Below, piece by piece: positions 1 to 5,173 of a stretch of DNA of 8,357 nucleotides (position 1 is the first letter of the stretch; every line of letters begins with the position of its first letter). The stretch is taken from assembly GCA_937141995.1 (NCBI GenBank), contig CAKZQX010000535.1, positions 1 through 8,357 on the forward strand, given 5' to 3'. The position numbers and the translations under genes were made by a program. A model generated the notes under the pieces. That model was not told the DNA's origin and made no database searches. It saw nothing but the letters and a program-made list of their open reading frames with translations. This DNA comes from an uncultured Chloroflexaceae bacterium. GTDB taxonomy: Bacteria > Chloroflexota > Chloroflexia > Chloroflexales > Chloroflexaceae.

Positions 1-2567
1 GAGGAACAGCCGGTGGCATTGGCAATCAGTGCGCGGTCGCCATAGAGCTGCGAAACCAGCTTGATGTAGGGCGTCTCACCACAGCCCGCACAGGCTCCGG
101 AGAACTCGAACAGCGGCATGATCAGTTGCGAGTTGCGCACCGTCCCCAGGTTGAACTGCGCCCGATCCGCCTCCGGCAGGGAGAGGAAGAAGTCCCAGTT
201 GACCCGCTCCTGCTCGCGGAGGGGCGGCTGTGGCACCATATTGATGGCTTTGCGCCCCACCTGGCTCTTATCCTTGGCCGGGCAGACCTCCACACAGAGA
301 CTACAGCCGGTGCAGTCCTCGGGCGCCACCTGGATGGTGTAGCGCAGTTCGCGGAACTCTTTCGCGCGACCCTGAGCGCTCTTGAACTGCGGTGGTGCAT
401 TCTCCAGCGCCGACTCCTCGTAAACCTTGGGTCGGATCACAGCGTGTGGGCAGACAAAGGAACATTTGCCGCACTGGATACAGAGATCCGGTTCCCAGGC
501 CGGGATCTCCAGCGCGATGTTGCGCTTCTCCCAGCGGGTTGTCCCGGAGGGATAGGTACCATCTATCGGCAGCATACTGACCGGCAGCGCATCGCCGTCC
601 CGGGCAATCATCCTGCCCAGCACATTGCGCACAAAGTCGGGCGCTTCCGCCGGGATTGGTGCCTGTCGGGGCAACGAACTGTTAGCCTGCTCCGGCACCG
701 TGACCTCGTGTAGATGCGCCAGTGTCTCATCAACCGCCATAAAGTTCTGGCGGACCACCGCATCCCCGCGCTTGCCGTAGGTCTTCTTGATCGTCTCTTT
801 GATCTTGGCAATCGCCTGCTCCCGGGGCAGCACCCCGCTGATAGCGAAGAAGCAGGTCTGCATCACCGTGTTAATCCGCCCGCCCATGCCGGTCTTCTGG
901 GCAACCTTGTAGGCATCGATAACGTAGAAATGTAGTTTCTTCTCAAGAATGTTGACCTGCACCTCGCGTGGTAGATGATCCCAGACCGCATCCGGCTCGT
1001 AGATGCTGTTGAGCAGGAAGATCGAGCCGGGCATGGCCTCCTTGAGTACATCAAAGCGCTCCAGGAAGGTAAACTGATGGCAGGCCACAAAGTTGGCGTG
1101 ACTGATCAGGTAGGGGGCGCGAATCGGCGCGGGGCCGAATCGCAGGTGCGAAATTGTCACCGAGCCGGATTTCTTCGAGTCATACTCGAAGTAGCCCTGA
1201 GCGTTATTCTCGGTTTCCTCACCGATGATCTTGATCGAGTTCTTGTTTGCGCCCACCGTGCCGTCCGAACCAAGCCCCCAGAAGATACACCGGACGATTT
1301 CTTCGCTAGAAACAAAGAAACCGGCATCGAAGTCCAGGCTGGTGTGCGTCACATCGTCGGTAATGCCGATGGTGAAGTGGTTTTTGGGCTTATCTTTGCT
1401 CAGTTCGTCAAAGACACCTTTGACCATCGCGGGCGTAAAGTCTTTCGAGGAGAGGCCATAGCGCCCCCCAAAGATACGGGGTGTGTTGGAGAAGGGCGCA
1501 ATCTCCTGGCTTACGCCTTCCAGAACGGCCGTCAATACATCCTGGTAGAGTGGCTCGCCCGCGCTGCCCGGCTCCTTAGTGCGGTCCAGCACGGCAATCT
1601 TCTTCACGCCGGCCGGCAGTGTATTCAAGAACTGCTCAACCGCAAACGGCCGATAAAGCCGTACTGTAACAACACCGACCTTCTCGCCGCGCTCGGCGAG
1701 ATAGTTTGCCGTCTCCTGGGCCGTCTCCGCGCCGGAACCCATAATCACAATCACCCGCTCGGCATCGGGTGCGCCGGTATAGTCAAACAGATGGTACTGC
1801 CGCCCAACGATGGAGGCAAATGTATCCATCGCTTGCTGTACGATATTCGGGCATGCCAGATAGAAGGGGTTCACCGTCTCGCGGGCCTGGAAGTAGACAT
1901 CGGGGTTCTGCGCGGTACCCCGAATAAAGGGATGATCCGGCGAGAGCCCACGCTGGCGATGCGCCCGCACCAGGTCATCGTCGATCATTGCTCGCAGATC
2001 ATCGTCGTCGAGTTGCTCAATCTTGTTGATTTCGTGTGAAGTCCGAAACCCATCAAAGAAGTGAATAAACGGAACGCGGGAGGCCAGTGTTGCGGCATGG
2101 GCAATCAGCGCCATGTCCTGCGCCTCTTGCACGGAAGCCGAGGCCAGCAGCGCAAAGCCCGTCGAACGCACCGCCATCACGTCGGAGTGGTCCCCAAAGA
2201 TGGACAGTCCCTGCGCCGCCAGTGACCGGGCGGCAACATGCAGTACAGCGGCAGTTAGCTCACCCGCGATCTTGTACATATTGGGGATCATCAAGAGCAG
2301 CCCTTGCGAGGCCGTAAACGTCGTGGTCAGGGCACCCGTTTGGAGCGCGCCATGCACTGCGCCGGCCGCGCCACCCTCGGACTGCATCTCGACCACGGAT
2401 GGAACCGTTCCCCAGATATTTTTCCCACCAACAGCCGACCAGGCATCCGCCAGTTCGCCCATCGGGGTCGAAGGAGTAATCGGGTAAATTGCGATTACCT
2501 CACTCAATCGGTGAGCAACGCGCGCTGCGGCCTCATTGCCGTCGATAGTTGCGCGTACACGTGCCAT
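1..2567 (-). CDS. nifJ: Pyruvate:ferredoxin (flavodoxin) oxidoreductase, N-terminal 855 codons (3' end outside window)
   Basis: Homodimeric cytoplasmic enzyme that oxidatively decarboxylates pyruvate with CoA to acetyl-CoA and CO2, reducing ferredoxin or flavodoxin; it can run in reverse to fix CO2. The frame is open from the ATG at 2567 to the left edge with no stop or frameshift. Visible landmarks follow the single-chain family: YPITP at residues 28-32 (Thr31) and Glu64 in the N-terminal thiamine-diphosphate domain, Arg114, which in the Desulfovibrio africanus enzyme contacts pyruvate, and GSDGTVGANKNS near 433-444. Two ferredoxin-type 4Fe-4S motifs follow, CIQCGKCSFVCP from Cys696 and CTGCSLCVEVCP from Cys752. 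The proximal cluster motif CAGCGETPYIKL has Cys826 and Cys829, with its third ligand Cys854 in TGCSS at the window edge. Family members are about 1170-1200 residues, so roughly a quarter is missing, including most of the C-terminal thiamine-binding domain. The start is supported by GGAGGA nine bases upstream. The neighbour at 3282 is divergent. Confidence 0.97.
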   Translation of the reverse strand, partial: MARVRATIDGNEAAARVAHRLSEVIAIYPITPSTPMGELADAWSAVGGKNIWGTVPSVVEMQSEGGAAGAVHGALQTGALTTTFTASQGLLLMIPNMYKIAGELTAAVLHVAARSLAAQGLSIFGDHSDVMAVRSTGFALLASASVQEAQDMALIAHAATLASRVPFIHFFDGFRTSHEINKIEQLDDDDLRAMIDDDLVRAHRQRGLSPDHPFIRGTAQNPDVYFQARETVNPFYLACPNIVQQAMDTFASIVGRQYHLFDYTGAPDAERVIVIMGSGAETAQETANYLAERGEKVGVVTVRLYRPFAVEQFLNTLPAGVKKIAVLDRTKEPGSAGEPLYQDVLTAVLEGVSQEIAPFSNTPRIFGGRYGLSSKDFTPAMVKGVFDELSKDKPKNHFTIGITDDVTHTSLDFDAGFFVSSEEIVRCIFWGLGSDGTVGANKNSIKIIGEETENNAQGYFEYDSKKSGSVTISHLRFGPAPIRAPYLISHANFVACHQFTFLERFDVLKEAMPGSIFLLNSIYEPDAVWDHLPREVQVNILEKKLHFYVIDAYKVAQKTGMGGRINTVMQTCFFAISGVLPREQAIAKIKETIKKTYGKRGDAVVRQNFMAVDETLAHLHEVTVPEQANSSLPRQAPIPAEAPDFVRNVLGRMIARDGDALPVSMLPIDGTYPSGTTRWEKRNIALEIPAWEPDLCIQCGKCSFVCPHAVIRPKVYEESALENAPPQFKSAQGRAKEFRELRYTIQVAPEDCTGCSLCVEVCPAKDKSQVGRKAINMVPQPPLREQERVNWDFFLSLPEADRAQFNLGTVRNSQLIMPLFEFSGACAGCGETPYIKLVSQLYGDRALIANATGCS

Positions 2568-2576
2568 AATCCTGTT

Positions 2577-2582
2577 TCCTCC
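2577..2582 (-). promoter_or_regulatory. Ribosome binding site of nifJ
   Basis: The minus strand reads GGAGGA followed by nine bases and then ATG (2567-2565). This strong Shine-Dalgarno site fixes the nifJ start. Confidence 0.85.
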
Positions 2583-2657
2583 ACAAAATATTCATCGCCT
2601 TCCCGGTCTGGTATGTCAAAATGTTGTGGTAGAGAAGAAGATCCAAAACATTCACAA
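2581..2657. promoter_or_regulatory. Repeated CCACAAAAYATTCA-type motif upstream of nifJ
   Basis: There are three related copies: CCACAAAATATTCA (2581-2594), an inverted partial copy ATGTTGTGG (2621-2629), and AAAACATTCACAA (2645-2657). The last is identical over 13 bases to 6831-6843 upstream of glcF, where the fuller form is CCACAAAACATTCA. The copies flank and overlap the candidate nifJ promoter, as expected for a transcription-factor site. TTCACAA equals the half-site of the redox regulator Rex, but the full Rex palindrome (TTGTGAA, four bases, TTCACAA) is not present, so the regulator is unnamed. Confidence 0.4.
2591..2619 (-). promoter_or_regulatory. Candidate nifJ promoter
   Basis: On the minus strand a perfect TTGACA (2619-2614) is followed after 17 bases by GATGAA (2596-2591), a poor -10 that matches TATAAT at three of six positions. 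The start of transcription would fall near 2584, giving a leader of only about 17 bases that just includes the ribosome binding site. The weak -10 suggests activator dependence, which would fit the motif copies on either side, or a chance -35 match. A second possible -10, TATACT (2685-2680), has no recognisable -35. Confidence 0.35.
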
Positions 2658-2775
2658 ACGCTGGTTGTCATCACTTTTTAGTATAACGAGCCGTTCTTAT
2701 CAGCGGTGGAAAGGGAAGACTACACGGCGTTATCATTCGGCAACACTGAATTGCCGCGTTGTCGTCAGATACCAG

Positions 2776-2803
2776 ATGACATGAAGCCCTTTTTGGATAT
2801 AAT
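2776..2803 (+). promoter_or_regulatory. Candidate sigma-70 promoter toward the kinase gene
   Basis: ATGACA (2776-2781, five of six matches to TTGACA) is followed by 16 bases and a perfect TATAAT (2798-2803). Transcription would start near 2810 and leave a leader of about 470 bases before the TTG at 3282, covering the hairpins at 2865-3065. The match is the best for this strand in the gap, but the long distance to the gene lowers confidence. Confidence 0.42.
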
Positions 2804-2864
2804 ACGACAGTGGGATTACAGATACTGTAACTCCGACGTAACTACCATGAAGAGACTAGTATTG

Positions 2865-2937
2865 TGTCATTCTTCACTAACAAGACTTTACGCGCACGAT
2901 AGCTCAGTGTCGCCACTGCGAACGGAAAAGAATGACA
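2865..2937. repeat. 10-bp inverted repeat with an internal hairpin
   Basis: TGTCATTCTT (2865-2874) is perfectly complementary to AAGAATGACA (2928-2937), with 53 bases between. The spacer itself holds a perfect 5-bp, 4-base-loop hairpin, CAGTG (2905-2909) with CACTG (2914-2918). In RNA this could form a branched structure. Confidence 0.45.
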
Positions 2938-2972
2938 GCAGTGTCAGGTTCGACGATGACAACATCCTGTCA
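2933..2972. repeat. Four alternating TGACA/TGTCA arms forming mutually exclusive hairpins
   Basis: The arms are TGACA (2933-2937), TGTCA (2942-2946), TGACA (2957-2961) and TGTCA (2968-2972). Arm 1 can pair with 2 (4-base loop), 2 with 3 (10-base loop), 3 with 4 (6-base loop), and 1 with 4 as a 6-bp stem. The order resembles the switching arms of an attenuator, but each stem is only 5-6 bp and no T-tract follows, so a cluster of protein-binding half-sites is equally possible. Confidence 0.35.
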
Positions 2973-3020
2973 GCACAACGCAACCCACATTCCATGGCAC
3001 ACCAGAGAGGGATGGTCGGA

Positions 3021-3036
3021 GTTATACACGTATAAC
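3021..3036. promoter_or_regulatory. Operator-like dyad GTTATAC-AC-GTATAAC
   Basis: A perfect 7-bp inverted repeat around a 2-base centre, 16 bp in all, has the size and symmetry typical of a dimeric repressor site. It lies 246 bases upstream of the kinase start. No regulator gene is in the window. The CBS gene has a dyad of the same 7-2-7 geometry but different sequence at 5071-5086. Confidence 0.4.
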
Positions 3037-3049
3037 ACACGCTGGAGCA

Positions 3050-3065
3050 GGTCACCCGGTTGACC
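3050..3065. promoter_or_regulatory. 16-bp near-perfect palindrome centred on CCGG
   Basis: GGTCACCCGGTTGACC is palindromic except for one mismatched pair (positions 6 and 11). It follows the dyad at 3021-3036 by 13 bases. It may be a second operator; no protein can be assigned. Confidence 0.35.
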
Positions 3066-3198
3066 ACTCACACGAGAAATATCCGTTCGCGCGTCTACGC
3101 CTGTTGTTTCCTGATACCACCACCACACTGCGCAACCAGTTGTCACGGTAGACGAACTCAGCAAAGAAGCTGTGTGGCGGCGTCGGGCTCATAGCGAT

Positions 3199-3262
3199 TA
3201 GTGACAATCGTGTACAGCTACCAATCAACACTGCGTTGTATTGAATACGCGGTTTGTCACTA
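3199..3262. repeat. 9-bp inverted repeat just upstream of the kinase start
   Basis: TAGTGACAA (3199-3207) is perfectly complementary to TTGTCACTA (3254-3262). The left arm also overlaps a smaller dyad, CGATT (3195-3199) with AATCG (3206-3210). The right arm shares bases with the dyad around the kinase ribosome binding site, so the two pairings would compete. Confidence 0.4.
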
Positions 3263-3279
3263 TATCTAAAGGTGACCAA
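3253..3279 (+). promoter_or_regulatory. Kinase ribosome binding site inside a dyad
   Basis: AAAGGTGA (3268-3275) lies six bases before the TTG at 3282 and is a convincing Shine-Dalgarno site. Part of it also forms the right arm of a dyad: TTTGTCAC (3253-3260) against GTGACCAA (3272-3279), seven of eight positions complementary with an 11-base loop. Folding of the messenger would partly mask the ribosome binding site, or the dyad may bind a repressor as DNA. Confidence 0.5.
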
Positions 3280-3281
3280 CG

Positions 3282-4346
3282 TTGCTTACTTTAATAGACA
3301 TCGAACAGATCCTAACGTTCTATGATCTGGGTGAACTCTATGGTGTCACTCAGGCATATCGAGGGTTTGTGAACGAGACGGCGTTTATCAACACCAGTGC
3401 TGGACGGTTTGTGGTACGGCGCAATCATCGCCGGCTGAGTGAGGCAGCGCATCTCTACCGCCATGCCTTGATCAACCGGCTGGTTGCGAACGACTTTCCG
3501 ACGCCTGCGCTGGTGCCGACCCGCAATGGCGAAACGTTGCTCCGGCTTGACGGCCGGTTGCACGAGATCCTGACCTTTGTTCAGGGGACGGACTACGCTC
3601 CGCAGCGACCGCAGCAACTGGCGAGTATCGGCAAGACGCTGGCCCACTACCACCAGATCGTTCGGGATATGCCGCCGCCGCTGGAAGAGCCAACATTGCG
3701 CTATAGCCCGATGAATGCGATGGCGCTGATCGAGACGTTGCTTGTACGCGACATCATGGGGGAACTCTATGTCCCGCTGTCCTGGTACTCAAAACGTACT
3801 GCCCAGTTGCGCCAGACTCTGTCTGAAAAGCTCTATCTCAGCCTGCCGCACTGTGTGATCCATGGCGACATTCACCGTGACAATATTCTCTTCGCCAATG
3901 ATGATGTGCTGGCGCTGCTGGATTTTGACCAGACCACATGGGATGCTCGCCTGGTAGATATTGCCGACGCGCTGGTCGCGTTTGCGACGGCGACGGATAA
4001 GAGTGGTAAGATGATGTGGGGGCTATTCCAGGGACCGCTGGACGAGGAGCAGTCTACTCGGTTTATCGCCGCCTACGCCGAGGTTGCCCCACTGACGCCG
4101 GGGGAGATTACCGCGCTGCCGGTAATGGTCGAGTTGTTGTGGCTGCAGGGCGAGTTGGGGCGCGTGATCTCGACGCCCGAAGGCGCTCCCGACTATCACC
4201 AGTCGGTGCTGGATCAGGGGCAGATGCTGTCGGAGTGGATGGAGCAGCACCGCAAGCAGTTGATTGCTCGCTGGAATAAGGTGAACGAAGAAGCTGTAGG
4301 CGAACCGTTGGGAAAAGCAATCCGTGAACCGGCCCTGGCAGCATAA
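3282..4346 (+). CDS. APH/ThrB2-like small-molecule kinase, TTG start, 354 aa
   Basis: Probable ATP-dependent kinase of the aminoglycoside-phosphotransferase / choline kinase / type II homoserine kinase fold; the substrate is not readable from sequence. The catalytic loop HGDIHRDN is at residues 194-201 (catalytic Asp196, Asn201), and the metal-binding DFD is at 214-216 in LLDFDQTTWDARLVDIADAL. The N-terminal lobe has the expected strand-turn-strand, but the usual ATP-contacting lysine of the third strand appears as Arg in FVVRRN (residues 43-48), which is odd. There is no signal peptide or membrane segment, so it should be cytoplasmic. The length suits the family (about 320-360). TTG is chosen because AAAGGTGA is correctly spaced and no in-frame ATG occurs until deep inside the conserved N-lobe. 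The gene stands alone, divergent from nifJ and convergent with the CBS gene. Homoserine kinase is one possibility, but there is no threonine-pathway neighbour. Confidence 0.85.
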   Translation: MLTLIDIEQILTFYDLGELYGVTQAYRGFVNETAFINTSAGRFVVRRNHRRLSEAAHLYRHALINRLVANDFPTPALVPTRNGETLLRLDGRLHEILTFVQGTDYAPQRPQQLASIGKTLAHYHQIVRDMPPPLEEPTLRYSPMNAMALIETLLVRDIMGELYVPLSWYSKRTAQLRQTLSEKLYLSLPHCVIHGDIHRDNILFANDDVLALLDFDQTTWDARLVDIADALVAFATATDKSGKMMWGLFQGPLDEEQSTRFIAAYAEVAPLTPGEITALPVMVELLWLQGELGRVISTPEGAPDYHQSVLDQGQMLSEWMEQHRKQLIARWNKVNEEAVGEPLGKAIREPALAA

Positions 4347-4417
4347 ACGCAGGTCAGCAAGGTTGCAGGTCCGCTGACGGCGCGCCGGTATTCGCTGACA
4401 GCGCAAGGCACAACGAC

Positions 4418-4451
4418 GCGGGGCGAAGGAGATATGCATCCTTCGCCCCGC
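4418..4451. terminator. Bidirectional terminator hairpin between convergent genes
   Basis: A 13-bp perfect stem GCGGGGCGAAGGA / TCCTTCGCCCCGC encloses the 8-base loop at 4431-4438. It lies 71 bases after the kinase stop and 32 bases beyond the CBS-gene stop. Only a poor T-run follows on the plus strand (CCTATTT) and none on the minus strand, so termination may depend on the stem alone or on another factor. A weaker hairpin, GTCAGC (4353-4358) with GCTGAC (4373-4378), precedes it. Confidence 0.75.
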
Positions 4452-4483
4452 ATCCTATTTGTGTGAACCGGTTGCTGTGCTAG

Positions 4484-4978
4484 CTAGAGGCGCACCCGCT
4501 GGCGCAGGCCACGCGGCAACCGCTCAAGCTCAATCGGCCGGGTCACGCCGACTGGCGGCTGCACGGCCTCCTCAATCGTGATAATCATGCGGAACAGGTC
4601 ACTCTCAGTAATAACCCCGGCTACCCGACCACTGGTGACAACCGGAACACCGCCAATTTTACGCTGCAGTAGCAGTTGCGCTACCTCCATGATCTGAGTA
4701 TCAGGTGTGACCGTGACCACATCACGGGTCATAAACTCGCTAATGGGCAGATCACTTACCCGGTAGCGCTGATTATGTTCACGCACATCAGTTGTATGCG
4801 AGTCGGAGATTCTGTCGATATCCCCCTGTGATACAATTCCAACCAGCCGTCCATCGGCATTAACGACGGGGAGCCGCCGAATGTGTCGCTCCTGCATCAG
4901 TTGGCGGGCTTCCGGTAGTACCATCGTCTCCGGAGCGACAATTGCCGGGCTGCTCATCCATCTACGTACGCTATCCAT
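4484..4978 (-). CDS. Tandem CBS-domain protein, 164 aa
   Basis: A stand-alone Bateman module of two CBS domains at about residues 7-58 and 83-131. Each ends in the ribose-phosphate signature expected of adenosine-nucleotide binding CBS pairs: GIVSQGDI and GVITESDL, both with the S/T-x-x-D pattern. Each also has the conserved RxLPVV / GGVPVV strand. Such proteins usually sense AMP, ATP or related ligands and regulate partner proteins; no partner domain or catalytic motif is present here, and the basic tail (RLPRGLRQRVRL) is not a known motif. An ATG at 4996 would add six residues, but those codons contain the Shine-Dalgarno AAGGAG (4987-4992 region) that serves the ATG at 4978, so the shorter form is preferred. 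It is on the glcF strand, 195 bases downstream of glcF, with its own candidate promoter, and is convergent with the kinase. Confidence 0.88.
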   Translation of the reverse strand: MDSVRRWMSSPAIVAPETMVLPEARQLMQERHIRRLPVVNADGRLVGIVSQGDIDRISDSHTTDVREHNQRYRVSDLPISEFMTRDVVTVTPDTQIMEVAQLLLQRKIGGVPVVTSGRVAGVITESDLFRMIITIEEAVQPPVGVTRPIELERLPRGLRQRVRL

Positions 4979-5049
4979 ATTACGGTCTCCTTCCATGGTT
5001 CCAGATCGGCGCTGATCCTCGGTCAGACGCTACTCACCATTGAAGAGCC

Positions 5050-5065
5050 TGACACCAGGCTGACA
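5050..5065 (-). promoter_or_regulatory. Tandem TGTCA repeats with 11-bp period upstream of the CBS gene
   Basis: On the minus strand TGTCA-GCCTGG-TGTCA puts two identical pentamers one helical turn apart (5065-5061 and 5054-5050). This is the spacing and core of PhoB-type boxes and, more broadly, of OmpR-family direct-repeat sites. It lies 72-87 bases before the start codon but downstream of the best promoter candidate, so if functional it would either repress or belong to another start site. Confidence 0.35.
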
Positions 5066-5070
5066 ACAAC

Positions 5071-5086
5071 CTGATAGAGCTATCAG
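5071..5086. promoter_or_regulatory. CTGATAG-AG-CTATCAG dyad at the presumed CBS-gene transcription start
   Basis: A perfect 7-bp inverted repeat with a 2-base centre overlaps the start site (about 5084) predicted from the adjoining promoter. That position suits a repressor operator or a 5' end stem-loop that stabilises the transcript. As the only strong dyad after glcF it could also act in glcF termination, although only a GTTGTTGTC stretch follows instead of a T-run. Confidence 0.45.
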
Positions 5087-5090
5087 CATT

Positions 5091-5120
5091 AGTGTACAAC
5101 GCCGGAGGTACAATCGTCAA
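5091..5120 (-). promoter_or_regulatory. Candidate promoter of the CBS gene
   Basis: The minus strand carries TTGACG (5120-5115, five of six matches) and TACACT (5096-5091, four of six) with an 18-base spacer. Transcription would begin near 5084 and give a leader of about 105 bases. It lies in the 195-base gap after the glcF stop, which otherwise shows no gene. Confidence 0.45.
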
Positions 5121-5173
5121 CTGTTGGAACATATAAAAGCTGTCACAGTGCTTTCGTGCAGTTTTACAAACAG

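Larger units (their letters stand above)
2568..3281. other. 714-base divergent intergenic region rich in short palindromes and TGACA/TGTCA pentamers
   Basis: This separates nifJ (minus) from the kinase gene (plus). It is visibly less GC-rich than the flanking genes, and no open frame in it has a ribosome binding site or a recognisable product. The pentamer TGACA or its complement TGTCA begins at 2614, 2666, 2777, 2865, 2933, 2942, 2957, 2968, 3141, 3202 and 3255: 11 copies where about 1.4 would be expected with equal base frequencies. I count only one in the whole nifJ part. Several copies are paired as dyads, listed separately. The function is unknown; a regulatory region, or a decayed gene, are both possible. 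Confidence 0.6.

Noticed and set aside
975..2039. A 354-codon open frame antisense to nifJ.
   Set aside because: It lies wholly inside the well-supported nifJ frame, has no family motifs, and is the kind of long shadow frame expected opposite a GC-rich gene.
2893..2972. tRNA-like boxes: GATAGCTCAGT at 2898-2908 and GGTTCGA at 2947-2953, at a spacing compatible with a tRNA.
   Set aside because: The arm before GGTTCGA (TCAGG) does not pair with the bases after the loop (ATGAC), and no acceptor or anticodon stem can be drawn. It is most likely chance, although a tRNA remnant cannot be fully excluded.
2847..3035. 62-codon plus-strand frame starting ATG at 2847 (MKRLVLCHSSL...), downstream of the candidate promoter at 2776-2803.
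   Set aside because: There is no Shine-Dalgarno site before the ATG, no recognisable motif, and the frame runs through the palindrome cluster. It is treated as non-coding.
3241..3266. TTGAAT/TTGTAT with TATATC as a promoter immediately before the kinase.
   Set aside because: Spacers are 14 or 19 bases, and the transcript would start inside the ribosome binding site.
4979..4996. Upstream ATG at 4996 as the start of the CBS protein (six extra residues).
   Set aside because: The extra codons include the AAGGAG sequence that is correctly spaced for the ATG at 4978, and nothing comparable precedes 4996.
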